A stretch of 64,000 nt of DNA from Bacteroidota bacterium (GCA_030706735.1 JAUZNZ010000006.1:62001-126000); one strand, 5' to 3'; shown: positions 17,939 to 26,347, counted from the stretch's first letter. Program-made: numbers and translations. Notes: generated by a model not told the origin, from the sequence alone.

Positions 17939-19583
17939 GACATTGCCAGGCAACGGCGGGCTGAAGCAGTTCGCGAGTCTCGTGAATCTGCTCGGCTCGA
18001 GCACGGGAACAAATGACAAACTGGAGGCATTGCAAAATTATTTTGCCGAGGCCTCCGATGCGGATAAGGTTTGGGTTATCGCCTTATTCAGTGGCAGGAA
18101 GCCGAAGAGAACGGTGAATTCGACGCAACTTCAGGAATGGTGCCGGGAATTGACAGGCTATCCGAAATGGTTATTCGAGGAATGCTATCATACGGTAGGA
18201 GACCTGGCTGAAACGATCGCGTTATTGTTGCCGGAAGAGCGGACCGGAGACGCGGATATCAGGCGGCCCGGTGCCGGTCTCTCCTACTACCTTGAAAAAC
18301 TGATGGACATCGGGAAGGAAGATGAACCGGGCAAGAAGAAATTCGTCCTGGGTTGCTGGAACTTGATGGATCGGGAAGAGCGTCTTGTATTCAATAAACT
18401 GATCACCGGCGGTTTCCGGATCGGTGTATCGCAGAAGATGATGGTGAATGCGCTGGCGGCTTCAGTGAACCTAAGCCCTTCTGTAATTGCACACCGGATC
18501 AGCGGTAACTGGGATCCCTCATCGACCTCCTTTGACGCGCTTCTGAGCGAACAATCGGTGGAGCAGGATATTTCAAGACCCTATCCATTCTATCTGGCGT
18601 ATGCCCTGGAAAGTGAACCGTCTGCCCTGGGCAGGCCGGAGCAATGGCAGGCCGAGTGGAAGTGGGATGGGATCCGTGGACAACTCGTCAAAAGGGCGGG
18701 GCAATTATTCGTATGGAGCCGGGGTGAAGAATTGATGACCGGGAAATTCCCGGAATACCAGGAATTGATTCCTCTGTTGTCCGACGGCGTCGTGCTTGAC
18801 GGGGAGATCATCGGGTTGCAGGAAGGAGCGGAGATCAAGCCACTTCCCTTCGCGGCATTGCAAACGCGGATCGGCAGAATAAAGGTCACTAAAAAGCAAT
18901 TGACCGAAGTACCGGTGGCCTTCATTGCTTACGATCTGCTGGAATCCGAAGGCGCAGACTGTCGTGAACAGCCCCTGGGGCAGCGCCGGGAGTGGCTGGA
19001 GAAGATCGTGAAGGAGGCAGACAATCCGATCCTTCGCCTGTCGCCGCTGATCCATTTTTCGGAGTGGGAAGAACTCAGGCGATCGCGCGAATTGTCGAGA
19101 GAAACGGGGAGCGAGGGGATCATGTTGAAAAAGAAGAACTCTCCGTATCAGGCGGGCCGGCGGCGAGGCGACTGGTGGAAATGGAAGATCGATCCTCTTG
19201 TGATCGATGCCGTCATGATCTATGCTCAAAAAGGCCATGGGCGCAGGAGCAATCTGTATACGGACTATACTTTTGCCGTGAGGGATGGGGATAGGTTGGT
19301 GGGGTTCACCAAGGCTTATTCCGGACTGACAGACAAAGAGCTGGCCGAGGTCGACGCCTTTGTCAAGCGGAATGCGATCGAAAAATTCGGGCCGGTGCGC
19401 ACCGTTAAACCGGAATTGGTCTTCGAAATAGCCTTTGAAGGCATTGCCGCCTCTTCAAGACATAAATCCGGAGTGGCTTTACGGTTCCCGCGAATCAACA
19501 GATGGCGGAAAGACAAGAAGATAAATGAGATCAATACCCTCGAAGACCTCCAAAGGATCTTGCGGGAGGCGGCAAGAAAATAA
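17931..19583 (+). CDS. ATP-dependent DNA ligase (ligase-associated repair type)
   Basis: The protein (550 aa) joins DNA nicks using ATP. An N-terminal helical DNA-binding domain (about 1-200) is followed by the nucleotidyltransferase core, with the adenylated lysine in EWKWDGIRG (Lys244), motif DGEIIG, motif SEGIMLKKK and motif WWKWK, then an OB-fold domain. The track start at 17865 would overlap the exonuclease by 74 bp; ATG 17931 (MGETLPGNGG) gives a normal N-terminus and only an 8-bp overlap. The length and the flanking genes fit the bacterial repair ligase paired with an MBL exonuclease and an Lhr-like helicase, not the NAD-dependent replicative LigA. The cytochrome gene follows 14 bp later. 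Confidence 0.93.
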   Translation: MGETLPGNGGLKQFASLVNLLGSSTGTNDKLEALQNYFAEASDADKVWVIALFSGRKPKRTVNSTQLQEWCRELTGYPKWLFEECYHTVGDLAETIALLLPEERTGDADIRRPGAGLSYYLEKLMDIGKEDEPGKKKFVLGCWNLMDREERLVFNKLITGGFRIGVSQKMMVNALAASVNLSPSVIAHRISGNWDPSSTSFDALLSEQSVEQDISRPYPFYLAYALESEPSALGRPEQWQAEWKWDGIRGQLVKRAGQLFVWSRGEELMTGKFPEYQELIPLLSDGVVLDGEIIGLQEGAEIKPLPFAALQTRIGRIKVTKKQLTEVPVAFIAYDLLESEGADCREQPLGQRREWLEKIVKEADNPILRLSPLIHFSEWEELRRSRELSRETGSEGIMLKKKNSPYQAGRRRGDWWKWKIDPLVIDAVMIYAQKGHGRRSNLYTDYTFAVRDGDRLVGFTKAYSGLTDKELAEVDAFVKRNAIEKFGPVRTVKPELVFEIAFEGIAASSRHKSGVALRFPRINRWRKDKKINEINTLEDLQRILREAARK

Positions 19584-19597
19584 CTAAATTTACAGGT

Positions 19598-20980
19598 ATG
19601 AAAAGATGGGTGGCGCTAGCCGTGATCGGGAGCCTGTTGCTGGCATTTACCAGGATCCTGGATGACTATTCGGAAGACAAACCAGTTCCCATTCCGCCCA
19701 GTCCGCAGCGAAGCGGCGATGTCAAGAAAGGCTATGCCTATCTTACAACCGGAGACTATCTGAAAAGCGGGATCCCGTATGGTCTTTTTCTTATCGGCAC
19801 TGGAAGGAACCGGGAGAATTACCTGCAGCGGGACTCCCCCAATACCTATATCAGCCATGAGTACACCGCCGTCGCGGCGCCCAATGGCGAGCTCGTCGTT
19901 GCGCCAAATTGTCTGCAATGTCATTCCGAAGTTTTCAACAATAAGCTATATATCGGCCTTGGGAACAGCCTGATCGATTTTACCGACCGCCGAAAGCTGA
20001 ATCCCCGTAATGCGGCCATTGCCGAATCACTACTGAAAAGAGGAGATCCGAGGAGGCTGGAAGCGGCCGAGCCGTTCATCAAGGCGATGAAGGCCATTGC
20101 CGGGCAGTTGTATACGGAAGTGCGTGGTGTTAATTCTGCGGATAGATTGGCCGACCTGCTGGTCTCGCACAGGGACCCGGTCACCTTCCGTTGGAGCGAC
20201 GAACCGCTTATGGATGTTCCGCAAGGGGTCGTACCGACGGATGTTCCTGCGTGGTGGCTGCTCAAGAAAAAGAACGCCATGTTCTACAACGGATTTGGGC
20301 GGGGCGACTTCGGCCGGTTTCTCATGGCTTCGAACCTGCTGACGGTCAGCGATACGTCGGAGGCCAGGGAAGTGGACAATCATATCAATGATGTACTCGC
20401 CTATATTTATTCGCTTGAGCCCCCAAAATATCCATATCCGGTAAATACCGCATTGGCAAGGCAAGGCAGCGTTCTGTTCGTTCAGCACTGTTCCAAGTGT
20501 CATGGAAACTATGGTCATGGCGGGGATTATCCCAACCTCCTGATCCCCGAGTCGTTGATTGGAACCGATTCTCTTCTGTTCAAGGCCAACTATCAAAGCC
20601 CGCAGTTCATAGGGTGGTTCAACAAGAGCTGGTTCGCCCAGGGTGATCATCCAGCCAGGCTGGAAGCCTTCGACGGCTATATTGCGCCGCCTCTTGACGG
20701 CATCTGGATCACCGCGCCTTACCTGCACAATGGTTCTGTCCCCGACCTCGAAGGGGTTTTGAACAGCAAGGCCAGGCCGCGTTATTGGTCCAGGGACTAT
20801 GCCAATCTTCAGTATGACTATACCCGGGTAGGCTGGAAATATTCCAGGATGGAAGCGCCCGGGGGGACCACGGTCTACAATACGACCTTGCCCGGCTATG
20901 GTAATTACGGGCACAGCTTCGGGGATCAACTGACGGAAAAAGAAAGAAGAGCCATCATCGAATACTTAAAGACACTTTAG
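19598..20980 (+). CDS. Di-haem c-type cytochrome, exported
   Basis: The 460-residue protein starts with an uncleaved or cleavable export signal (MKRWVALAVIGSLLLAFTRI). It carries two haem-c binding motifs, CLQCH at Cys105 and CSKCH at Cys298, and a GYIAPPLDGIWITAPYLHNG stretch whose Met-free, His-containing pattern recalls di-haem peroxidase/thiol-oxidoreductase-like cytochromes. It should act in the periplasm as an electron carrier or oxidoreductase; the substrate cannot be read. Its position is odd: it lies between the DNA ligase and the helicase of a cytosolic DNA-repair cluster, 14 bp after one and 3 bp before the other, so it is almost certainly co-transcribed with them. Confidence 0.85.
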   Translation: MKRWVALAVIGSLLLAFTRILDDYSEDKPVPIPPSPQRSGDVKKGYAYLTTGDYLKSGIPYGLFLIGTGRNRENYLQRDSPNTYISHEYTAVAAPNGELVVAPNCLQCHSEVFNNKLYIGLGNSLIDFTDRRKLNPRNAAIAESLLKRGDPRRLEAAEPFIKAMKAIAGQLYTEVRGVNSADRLADLLVSHRDPVTFRWSDEPLMDVPQGVVPTDVPAWWLLKKKNAMFYNGFGRGDFGRFLMASNLLTVSDTSEAREVDNHINDVLAYIYSLEPPKYPYPVNTALARQGSVLFVQHCSKCHGNYGHGGDYPNLLIPESLIGTDSLLFKANYQSPQFIGWFNKSWFAQGDHPARLEAFDGYIAPPLDGIWITAPYLHNGSVPDLEGVLNSKARPRYWSRDYANLQYDYTRVGWKYSRMEAPGGTTVYNTTLPGYGNYGHSFGDQLTEKERRAIIEYLKTL

Positions 20981-20983
20981 TTC

Positions 20984-23533
20984 ATGCATCTCAGGGAGAC
21001 GGTCGGATATCGCGTCATCCGGGAATGGATGGCTGCGGGGGGGCGCGAGCCTTTTGCCTTCCAGGAAACGACCTGGCAGCATATCCTGGATGGTCGATCC
21101 GGATTGGTCAATGCGCCTACGGGCTGCGGCAAGACCTATTCGGTATTTCTGGGGGCCCTCATCGATTTCATCAATCTCCATCCTGACACCTATAAGACAA
21201 AGTCAGCTAACGGCCTGCAGTTGCTTTGGATCACGCCATTGAGAGCCCTTGCGAAGGACATCGGCCGCGCGATGGAGGAGGTCATCCGAGAAACGGGGAT
21301 GAGCTGGCGGGTGGGCATACGGAATGGCGATACGGAGCTTAGCGAGCGTCAAAAACAAAAGCGGCGGATGCCCGAGGTCCTGATCACCACGCCCGAAAGC
21401 CTTCATTTATTGTTGGCTCAAAAAGACTATCCCGGCTTATTCCGGTCGCTGAAGATCCTGGCTGTCGATGAGTGGCATGAGCTGCTGGGCAGCAAGCGTG
21501 GCGTTCAGGTAGAACTCGCCGTGTCGCGGATCGTAGGCATAGCCTCAAGCCACAAGCCACAAGTTGCAAGTGGGGGCGAAGAAGATGCGATGGTCAAGGA
21601 TATTTCCGTTTGGGGGATCAGTGCAACCATCGGCAACCTGGATGAAGCGAAAGAGGTATTGCTATCGCCTTTGAATGCATCCGCGGCCCCCGCCGCGGGC
21701 GTCATTGTCAGGGCGCAAATCGACAAGCCCATCGACGTGGAGTCCATCCTGCCGGACGAGATCGAGAACTATCCCTGGGCGGGTCATCTGGGACTGAAGC
21801 TCATCCATAAGGTGATACCTATTCTGCTGGAGAGCCGGACGACGCTGATCTTTATAAATACGAGGGGCATGAGTGAGACCTGGTATCAGTCCCTGTTGTC
21901 TGCCTGTCCTGACCTGGCCGGAGCCATCGCTTTGCATCATGGATCGATCGATATGGGGTTGCGCACCTGGGTGGAGGAGGCTCTGCATGAAGGCAAACTG
22001 AAGGCCGTAGTGTGTACGGCAAGCCTGGACCTGGGTGTGGACTTTCGGCCGGTGGAGACCGTTATCCAGGTCGGCAGCCCGAAAGGCGTGGCGAGATTTT
22101 TACAAAGGGCGGGAAGGAGCGGGCACCAGCCCGGGCAGGTTAGCAAGATCTGGTTCCTGCCTACACACTCCCTCGAGTTGGTGGAGGCTGCAGCCCTTAA
22201 ATCGGCGATCCGCATCAATTTTATTGAGAGCCGGACTCCGATGACGATGTGCTTCGACGTGCTGATACAATACCTCTCCACGCTGGCCATTTCAGACGGC
22301 TTTTTCCCGGACGATATTTTAAGGGAGGTGAGATCCACCTATTGCTTTTGCGACCTCAGCGAAGACGAATGGAATAATATCCTGTATTTTATCACGGAGG
22401 GGGGCGCGGCCCTGGGCCAGTACGATGAATTCAGGAAGGTCGAGGTGACCGAAACCGGCCTATATAAGATCAACAGTCGCCGTATCGCCATGCGACACCG
22501 GTTGCATATCGGGACCATCGTCAGCGATACGATGCTGAAGGTAAAATTTATCAGCGGAGGCTATGTTGGCGTCATCGAAGAATATTTTATTTCCAGGTTA
22601 AGTCCGGGAGATGTATTTACTTTGGCCGGGCGCCGGCTTGAATTCGTGATGATCAAGGATATGACGGCGCTGGTGAGAAAGTCCGCCGCCAGGAAGTCCA
22701 TTGTCCCGAGCTGGAATGGTGGGCGGATGCCGTTGTCTGCCAATCTGGGCCTGATGTTGCGCAGGAAACTTAACGAAGCGTCTGCCCTGGTGAGCCGTCG
22801 TTCCGGAAAGCAGGCGGCAGATATCGAACTGGAGGCCTTGAAGCCACTCTTCGCCTTGCAGGCGGGACTTTCACATGTGCCGGTGGAGGATGAATTGCTT
22901 ATCGAACAGATCGAGACCCGGGATGGTTTCCATCTTTTCGTTTACCCCTTTGAAGGCAGGTTGGTGCATGAGGCGATGGCGGCCCTATTGTCATTCCGGA
23001 TCAGCCGGATCACGGCGATCAGTTTTTCGTTTGCGATGAATGACTACGGGTTCGAGCTTCTGAGCGATCAACCTATTCCCGTGGACGATTCGAACGTTTA
23101 TGAGCTCTTTGCCTGTGGGGACCTGAGCGGCGATATTCAGCGAAGCGTGAACAGTGCCGAAATGGCCAGGCGAAAATTCAGGGATATTGCCGTGATCGGG
23201 GGACTGATCTTCCAGGGATATCCCGGAGAATTCAAAAAAGCCAGGCACCTGCAGTCATCGGCCTCTTTGCTATTCAATGTATTCAGCGAGTATGATCCGC
23301 ATAACCTGCTGATCCGGCAGGCCTATAATGAAGTAATGGCCCAACAGATGGAAGAGGAGCGATTGAGGAATATGCTGGAACGGATCCAAAAAGGCCGGAT
23401 CGTCCTCCGTTTTCCGCAGCAATTGACGCCATTCTGTTTTCCCCTGAAAGTCGATAGCATGCGGGAGGATCTCTCTTCGGAAAAATTGGAGGACCGGGTC
23501 AGGAAAATGCAAGCGCAGTTAAACAGAATTTAA
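20984..23533 (+). CDS. Ligase-associated DEXH-box helicase (Lhr-like)
   Basis: This 849-residue superfamily 2 helicase has the Walker A motif NAPTGCGKTYS (about residue 40), a DEWHELL DExH box, the SAT motif in WGISATIG, motif VCTASLDLGVDF and motif VI QRAGRSGHQPG. The long C-terminal part fits Lhr-type helicases. It is the helicase partner in the ligase-associated DNA damage response cluster and would unwind or remodel damaged DNA in the cytosol. Start ATG 20984 lies 3 bp after the cytochrome stop. Around residues 187-197 the coding DNA contains a tandem 7-bp repeat (see repeat entry) that encodes SSHKPQVAS and looks like an in-frame insertion between the DExH box and motif III. Confidence 0.93.
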   Translation: MHLRETVGYRVIREWMAAGGREPFAFQETTWQHILDGRSGLVNAPTGCGKTYSVFLGALIDFINLHPDTYKTKSANGLQLLWITPLRALAKDIGRAMEEVIRETGMSWRVGIRNGDTELSERQKQKRRMPEVLITTPESLHLLLAQKDYPGLFRSLKILAVDEWHELLGSKRGVQVELAVSRIVGIASSHKPQVASGGEEDAMVKDISVWGISATIGNLDEAKEVLLSPLNASAAPAAGVIVRAQIDKPIDVESILPDEIENYPWAGHLGLKLIHKVIPILLESRTTLIFINTRGMSETWYQSLLSACPDLAGAIALHHGSIDMGLRTWVEEALHEGKLKAVVCTASLDLGVDFRPVETVIQVGSPKGVARFLQRAGRSGHQPGQVSKIWFLPTHSLELVEAAALKSAIRINFIESRTPMTMCFDVLIQYLSTLAISDGFFPDDILREVRSTYCFCDLSEDEWNNILYFITEGGAALGQYDEFRKVEVTETGLYKINSRRIAMRHRLHIGTIVSDTMLKVKFISGGYVGVIEEYFISRLSPGDVFTLAGRRLEFVMIKDMTALVRKSAARKSIVPSWNGGRMPLSANLGLMLRRKLNEASALVSRRSGKQAADIELEALKPLFALQAGLSHVPVEDELLIEQIETRDGFHLFVYPFEGRLVHEAMAALLSFRISRITAISFSFAMNDYGFELLSDQPIPVDDSNVYELFACGDLSGDIQRSVNSAEMARRKFRDIAVIGGLIFQGYPGEFKKARHLQSSASLLFNVFSEYDPHNLLIRQAYNEVMAQQMEEERLRNMLERIQKGRIVLRFPQQLTPFCFPLKVDSMREDLSSEKLEDRVRKMQAQLNRI
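21541..21571. repeat. 7-bp tandem repeat inside the helicase gene
   Basis: Read on the + strand, the units are CTCAAGC, CACAAGC, CACAAGT, TGCAAGT after a partial AGC; on the minus strand the consensus is RCTTGNR. Four full units at a strict 7-bp period lie in frame within the helicase coding sequence. The same heptamer family occurs at 42690-42720 between mlaE- and mlaF-like genes. Confidence 0.6.
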
Positions 23534-23542
23534 CGATTGAAT

Positions 23543-24016
23543 ATGAAAAAAACGCTCTTTATCATTCTGATCGTGCTGGGTCTTATCCAGTTCATCCGGC
23601 CGACCTTGAACGTATCCACGGTTGTGTCCTCCAATGATATCAATCGGCGCTATCCCGTACCAGACAGCGTATTGAAGCTATTGAAGCGCTCCTGTTACGA
23701 TTGTCATAGCAACAATACGGTTTATCCCTGGTATGACAGGGTGCAGCCCGTTGCCTGGTGGCTGCAATATCACGTCAATCATGGAAAGCGGGGCCTGAAC
23801 TTCTCTGAATTCCTGACCTATACCCCAAAACGGAAAGTGCACAAATTGCAAAGTATCAGCGACCTGATCAAGAGCGATGACATGCCGCTGAGCAGCTATC
23901 TGTGGATACATACCTATGCGAAGCTGAATGACGGCGACAAATCGCTGATCACGCATTGGGCGGATAGCCTGCGTGAGGTTATCGCTCCCGACACCCTTGC
24001 CCAAGCCGGCAAGTAG
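23543..24016 (+). CDS. Haem-binding-domain (haem_bd) membrane-anchored protein
   Basis: The start was set at ATG 23543 rather than the track's TTG at 23537, giving an N-terminal anchor KKTLFIILIVLGLIQFI. The mature part (157 aa in all) carries one CxxCH haem motif, CYDCHSNNTVYPWYDRVQPV, followed by WWLQYHVNHGKRGLNFSEF, the pattern of the Bacteroidota haem-binding domain. Proteins of this type are thought to bind a c-type haem in the periplasm; the role is not established. It lies 9 bp after the helicase stop and belongs to the same probable transcript as the cytochrome and the repair enzymes. Confidence 0.85.
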   Translation: MKKTLFIILIVLGLIQFIRPTLNVSTVVSSNDINRRYPVPDSVLKLLKRSCYDCHSNNTVYPWYDRVQPVAWWLQYHVNHGKRGLNFSEFLTYTPKRKVHKLQSISDLIKSDDMPLSSYLWIHTYAKLNDGDKSLITHWADSLREVIAPDTLAQAGK

Positions 24017-24532
24017 CTAGGATAGATGCTTGAGCTGGGTCGCGTAAAGGATGATGAAGACAGCCGGTATGATCAGGCTGGTCACCAGGGTAACTCCTAT
24101 CATCGCGCCCGTCCCGATAAAGATGAACAGCGCTACCACAGGCACGATCTCACCGATCACATATAACGAGAAGCCCATTTTTTTTCGCTGGCGCATCTGG
24201 GTGGCCCCATAAAAACACAGCACGTACCCAATCAATGCAAGGAGTAAGATGGGAATCCTGTTCTCAAACATCTTATGATACATTTCGAGCATTTCCGGTC
24301 CCATCATCTTTTTTGCAAAGTCAGGGAGATTATCGAGGCTTCCCTGCTTTTGAAGCATCAATTCATAGGTCGCCTGTGCGGTGAAGAATCCGTACACCGA
24401 AAAGATTAAACCCAGGCCGCATCCGATATAGGTCAGGATGGTGAGGACATTAAGGGTCTCGGGGACCTTCTTCTTTTCGGGATCCCAATTTGCTGCATTG
24501 CCGGCCGGTTGTTTTTGTTGGATATCCGTCAT
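24017..24532 (-). CDS. Integral membrane protein of unknown function
   Basis: The 171-residue protein has a polar N-terminus (about 25 residues) and four predicted membrane segments: LTILTYIGCGLGLIFSVYGF, IPILLLALIGYVLCFYGA, LYVIGEIVPVVALFIFIG and VTLVTSLIIPAVFIILYA. Between the first two lies a charged loop (KKMMGPEMLEMYHKMFENR). I do not recognise a named family; similar small four-helix proteins of unknown function are common in Bacteroidota. It is read against the repair cluster: its stop abuts the haem_bd stop with no gap (24016/24017), and its start is divergent from pdeM by 82 bp. It splits the otherwise co-directional cluster. Confidence 0.8.
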   Translation of the reverse strand: MTDIQQKQPAGNAANWDPEKKKVPETLNVLTILTYIGCGLGLIFSVYGFFTAQATYELMLQKQGSLDNLPDFAKKMMGPEMLEMYHKMFENRIPILLLALIGYVLCFYGATQMRQRKKMGFSLYVIGEIVPVVALFIFIGTGAMIGVTLVTSLIIPAVFIILYATQLKHLS

Positions 24533-24540
24533 GAGTTAGT

Positions 24541-24548
24541 TATTTTTG
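24541..24548 (+). promoter_or_regulatory. Candidate -7 box for pdeM
   Basis: TATTTTTG matches the Bacteroidota TAnnTTTG box and lies 66 bp upstream of the pdeM ATG in the divergent gap. No clear -33 TTG is visible at the usual distance, so this is only a candidate. Confidence 0.35.
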
Positions 24549-24614
24549 TCGGTCTAAGTAAATACAATTTTTAATCACTTCAAAGCGGATCACCCCATTA
24601 TTTCAGCATTTATT

Positions 24615-25277
24615 ATGCAACCTCCCGTTCCATTCCATTTCAAAGAGCAGCATTTATGGCTTTCGGCTGACCGGTGTATCTTCTGGGAAGAGGAGCAGGC
24701 GCTGATCGTTTCCGATCTGCATTTCGGGAAGACGGGGCACTTCCGGAAACATGGGATCGCGGTGCCGCAGGCCGTTTACCGTGAGGACCTTCAACGATTG
24801 CTGATGCAGATCCAATATTTCCGACCCAGGCAACTGCTGATCGCGGGCGACCTTTTCCATAGCCGTGAAAACAAGGAATTGGAATTATTCTTAAAGTGGA
24901 GGAAAGACTTTGCCGGCCTGGCGATCCGGCTTATCAAGGGCAATCATGATATTCTGCATGAGGACTGGTATGAGGCGGCGGAGATCATGATCAGTCCGGA
25001 CAAATGGCAGGCAGGGGATTTCCTCTTTATGCATGATATCGGGTCTTCGGCCGGTGAGACGGATTCCGGCCTTTATGCCTTTACCGGCCATATCCACCCG
25101 GGGATCCGGATAAATGGGATGGGTAAGCAAAGCTTACAATTCCCTTGTTTTTACTTCGGGGCCAGCCATGCGCTGCTGCCTGCATTTGGACGCTTCACCG
25201 GAATGGTCAGTATCGAGCCAGGTGGGGATGACCATGTTTTCGCCATTGTTAAGGACAAGGTCATGCAATTTCAGTGA
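24615..25277 (+). CDS. pdeM: Ligase-associated DNA damage response phosphoesterase PdeM
   Basis: The 220-residue protein is a calcineurin-like metallophosphoesterase with the full motif set: DLHFGKTGH, GDLFHSREN, GNHD (in IKGNHDIL), and GHIHPG. This matches the PdeM endonuclease/phosphodiesterase found with bacterial repair ligases. It would cleave phosphodiester bonds, probably in DNA, using two metal ions in the cytosol. It is separated from the helicase by the haem_bd gene and an inverted membrane-protein gene, so it needs its own promoter. Its stop abuts the convergent XRE-S24 regulator stop (25277/25278). Confidence 0.9.
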   Translation: MQPPVPFHFKEQHLWLSADRCIFWEEEQALIVSDLHFGKTGHFRKHGIAVPQAVYREDLQRLLMQIQYFRPRQLLIAGDLFHSRENKELELFLKWRKDFAGLAIRLIKGNHDILHEDWYEAAEIMISPDKWQAGDFLFMHDIGSSAGETDSGLYAFTGHIHPGIRINGMGKQSLQFPCFYFGASHALLPAFGRFTGMVSIEPGGDDHVFAIVKDKVMQFQ

Positions 25278-26027
25278 TCAGTTCATTTTCTTCTTTAGCA
25301 CGCTAACCTGATCCTGAAGATTACTCACCAGGCTGGCCAGCTGATTTACATCCCATCGTTGCTGCGTATTCGCCTTGCTCATGATCATCTGGGCCTTCCA
25401 TACTTCAAGCACATCATCGGCATTCATGTTGTATGGTTGGTATGCCGTATTGTCGCTGACCATGGTCAGTTTAGTCCTGGATTTGTTGTTCTTCAGCACT
25501 CTCTTATACACTATCCCTTCATTGCGCGAAACGACGACATAGGTTTGGTTGCTCTTCACAGCCTCCAGATCCTCTACCTTTTCGCCGACGATGATCGAGC
25601 CGCTTGGGGTAGGCAGCATGGAATCGCCGACGATCTCAAATGCGCGATAGGTGCCCGGCGCAAGCATGGGCAAAGTGAAGGTGTTCAATTCGTCCAGGAA
25701 TTCGGGATCGGCATAACCCGCAAGGTAGCCGGCAGCCGCCTTAACGGGAACAAGCTGTATCTCGTTGGAGGCCGCAGCCATTTTCTGCGCCCGCCTCTTG
25801 GAGAGGTAGCTGCCCTTGGTATCGCTTAGCTCTTTGCGAAGCAATTCATCCAGGGTTAGTTTGAACAGGTCGCCAACGATCTCGAGCACTTCGATCCGGG
25901 GCTCCGCCCGCTCCTCCTCATAAGCTCCCAGAAGCGATCGCTTGATCTTCAGCTTAGTAGCAAACTCTTCCTGGGTCCAACCCCTCAGCTTGCGAAGGTA
26001 TTTCAGGTTTTTTCCTGCAACAGACAT
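25278..26027 (-). CDS. XRE-family regulator with S24 (LexA-like) peptidase domain
   Basis: The 249-residue protein has an N-terminal XRE helix-turn-helix (residues 6-62, LRKLRGWTQEEFATKLKIKR), a linker, and a C-terminal S24 domain. The catalytic serine is in EIVGDSMLP (Ser136) and the lysine in IVYKRVL (Lys175). Two Ala-Gly bonds, in KAAAGYLAGYA (99/100 and 103/104), lie 33-37 residues before the serine, the spacing seen for LexA self-cleavage. The C-terminus (about 225-249) is a short coiled coil, VNQLASLVSNLQDQVSVLKKK. It is probably a DNA-binding repressor that is inactivated by self-cleavage or DNA damage; this is inference. It lies convergent to pdeM and divergent from secA. Operator-like repeats sit directly upstream. 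Confidence 0.88.
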   Translation of the reverse strand: MSVAGKNLKYLRKLRGWTQEEFATKLKIKRSLLGAYEEERAEPRIEVLEIVGDLFKLTLDELLRKELSDTKGSYLSKRRAQKMAAASNEIQLVPVKAAAGYLAGYADPEFLDELNTFTLPMLAPGTYRAFEIVGDSMLPTPSGSIIVGEKVEDLEAVKSNQTYVVVSRNEGIVYKRVLKNNKSRTKLTMVSDNTAYQPYNMNADDVLEVWKAQMIMSKANTQQRWDVNQLASLVSNLQDQVSVLKKKMN

Positions 26028-26029
26028 AG

Positions 26030-26044
26030 ACTAATAAATTTAGT
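26030..26044. promoter_or_regulatory. Candidate operator (ACTAA-N5-TTAGT) at XRE-S24 start
   Basis: ACTAA, 5-nt spacer TAAAT, then TTAGT is a perfect inverted repeat that ends 3 bp from the regulator's ATG. An XRE repressor often controls its own gene through such a site. It is the only ACTAA-N5-TTAGT I noticed in the gaps I read closely. Confidence 0.45.
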
Positions 26045-26057
26045 TTACTTGAGGGAA

Positions 26058-26085
26058 AAATTACTAAATAATCCTAAAATTACTA
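26058..26085. repeat. Direct repeat AAATTACTA upstream of XRE-S24 gene
   Basis: AAATTACTA occurs at 26058-26066 and 26077-26085, 19 bp apart. Read on the minus strand, each copy gives TAGTAATTT, whose TAATTTT resembles a -7 box, so the copies may be promoter elements, operator half-sites, or both. They share the ACTA core with the neighbouring inverted repeat. Confidence 0.4.
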
Positions 26086-26247
26086 GTTTTTTTTGTCGCT
26101 CCAAAAAAACTTTTATCGCAGCGGATCGCAATCACCTGGCCGGGAGCTGAACCTGGGCTGCATTATGGCCAAGCGTAGTATTCAAGACATTGCAAATCAG
26201 CCGTATATCAGCATGCCGGCCAAAATCAGCTTCACAATGGTTTTCCG

Positions 26248-26255
26248 TACCTTTG
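26248..26255 (+). promoter_or_regulatory. Candidate -7 box for secA
   Basis: TACCTTTG followed by C is a full match to the Bacteroidota TAnnTTTG box. It lies 92 bp before the secA ATG, leaving a leader of roughly 85 nt. Confidence 0.5.
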
Positions 26256-26347
26256 CTTCCCTGTCAATTTGGCCTACAAGCAAGCGTAGCACCATATTTG
26301 ACCTTGTAACCTGTTTTTTGACAAGAATCATTCAACCTTACAATATT

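Larger units (their letters stand above)
26028..26347. promoter_or_regulatory. Intergenic region between XRE-S24 gene and secA
   Basis: 320 bp without a supported gene. It holds operator-like repeats next to the XRE-S24 start (26030-26085) and a consensus -7 box for secA at 26248. The track's 1200-aa ORF runs through it, but residues 1-85 show no SecA similarity, so the region is treated as non-coding. Confidence 0.55.

Noticed and set aside
26093-26347. 85-residue N-terminal extension of SecA
   Set aside because: No SecA similarity, contains a full promoter box, and SecA begins normally at ATG 26348.
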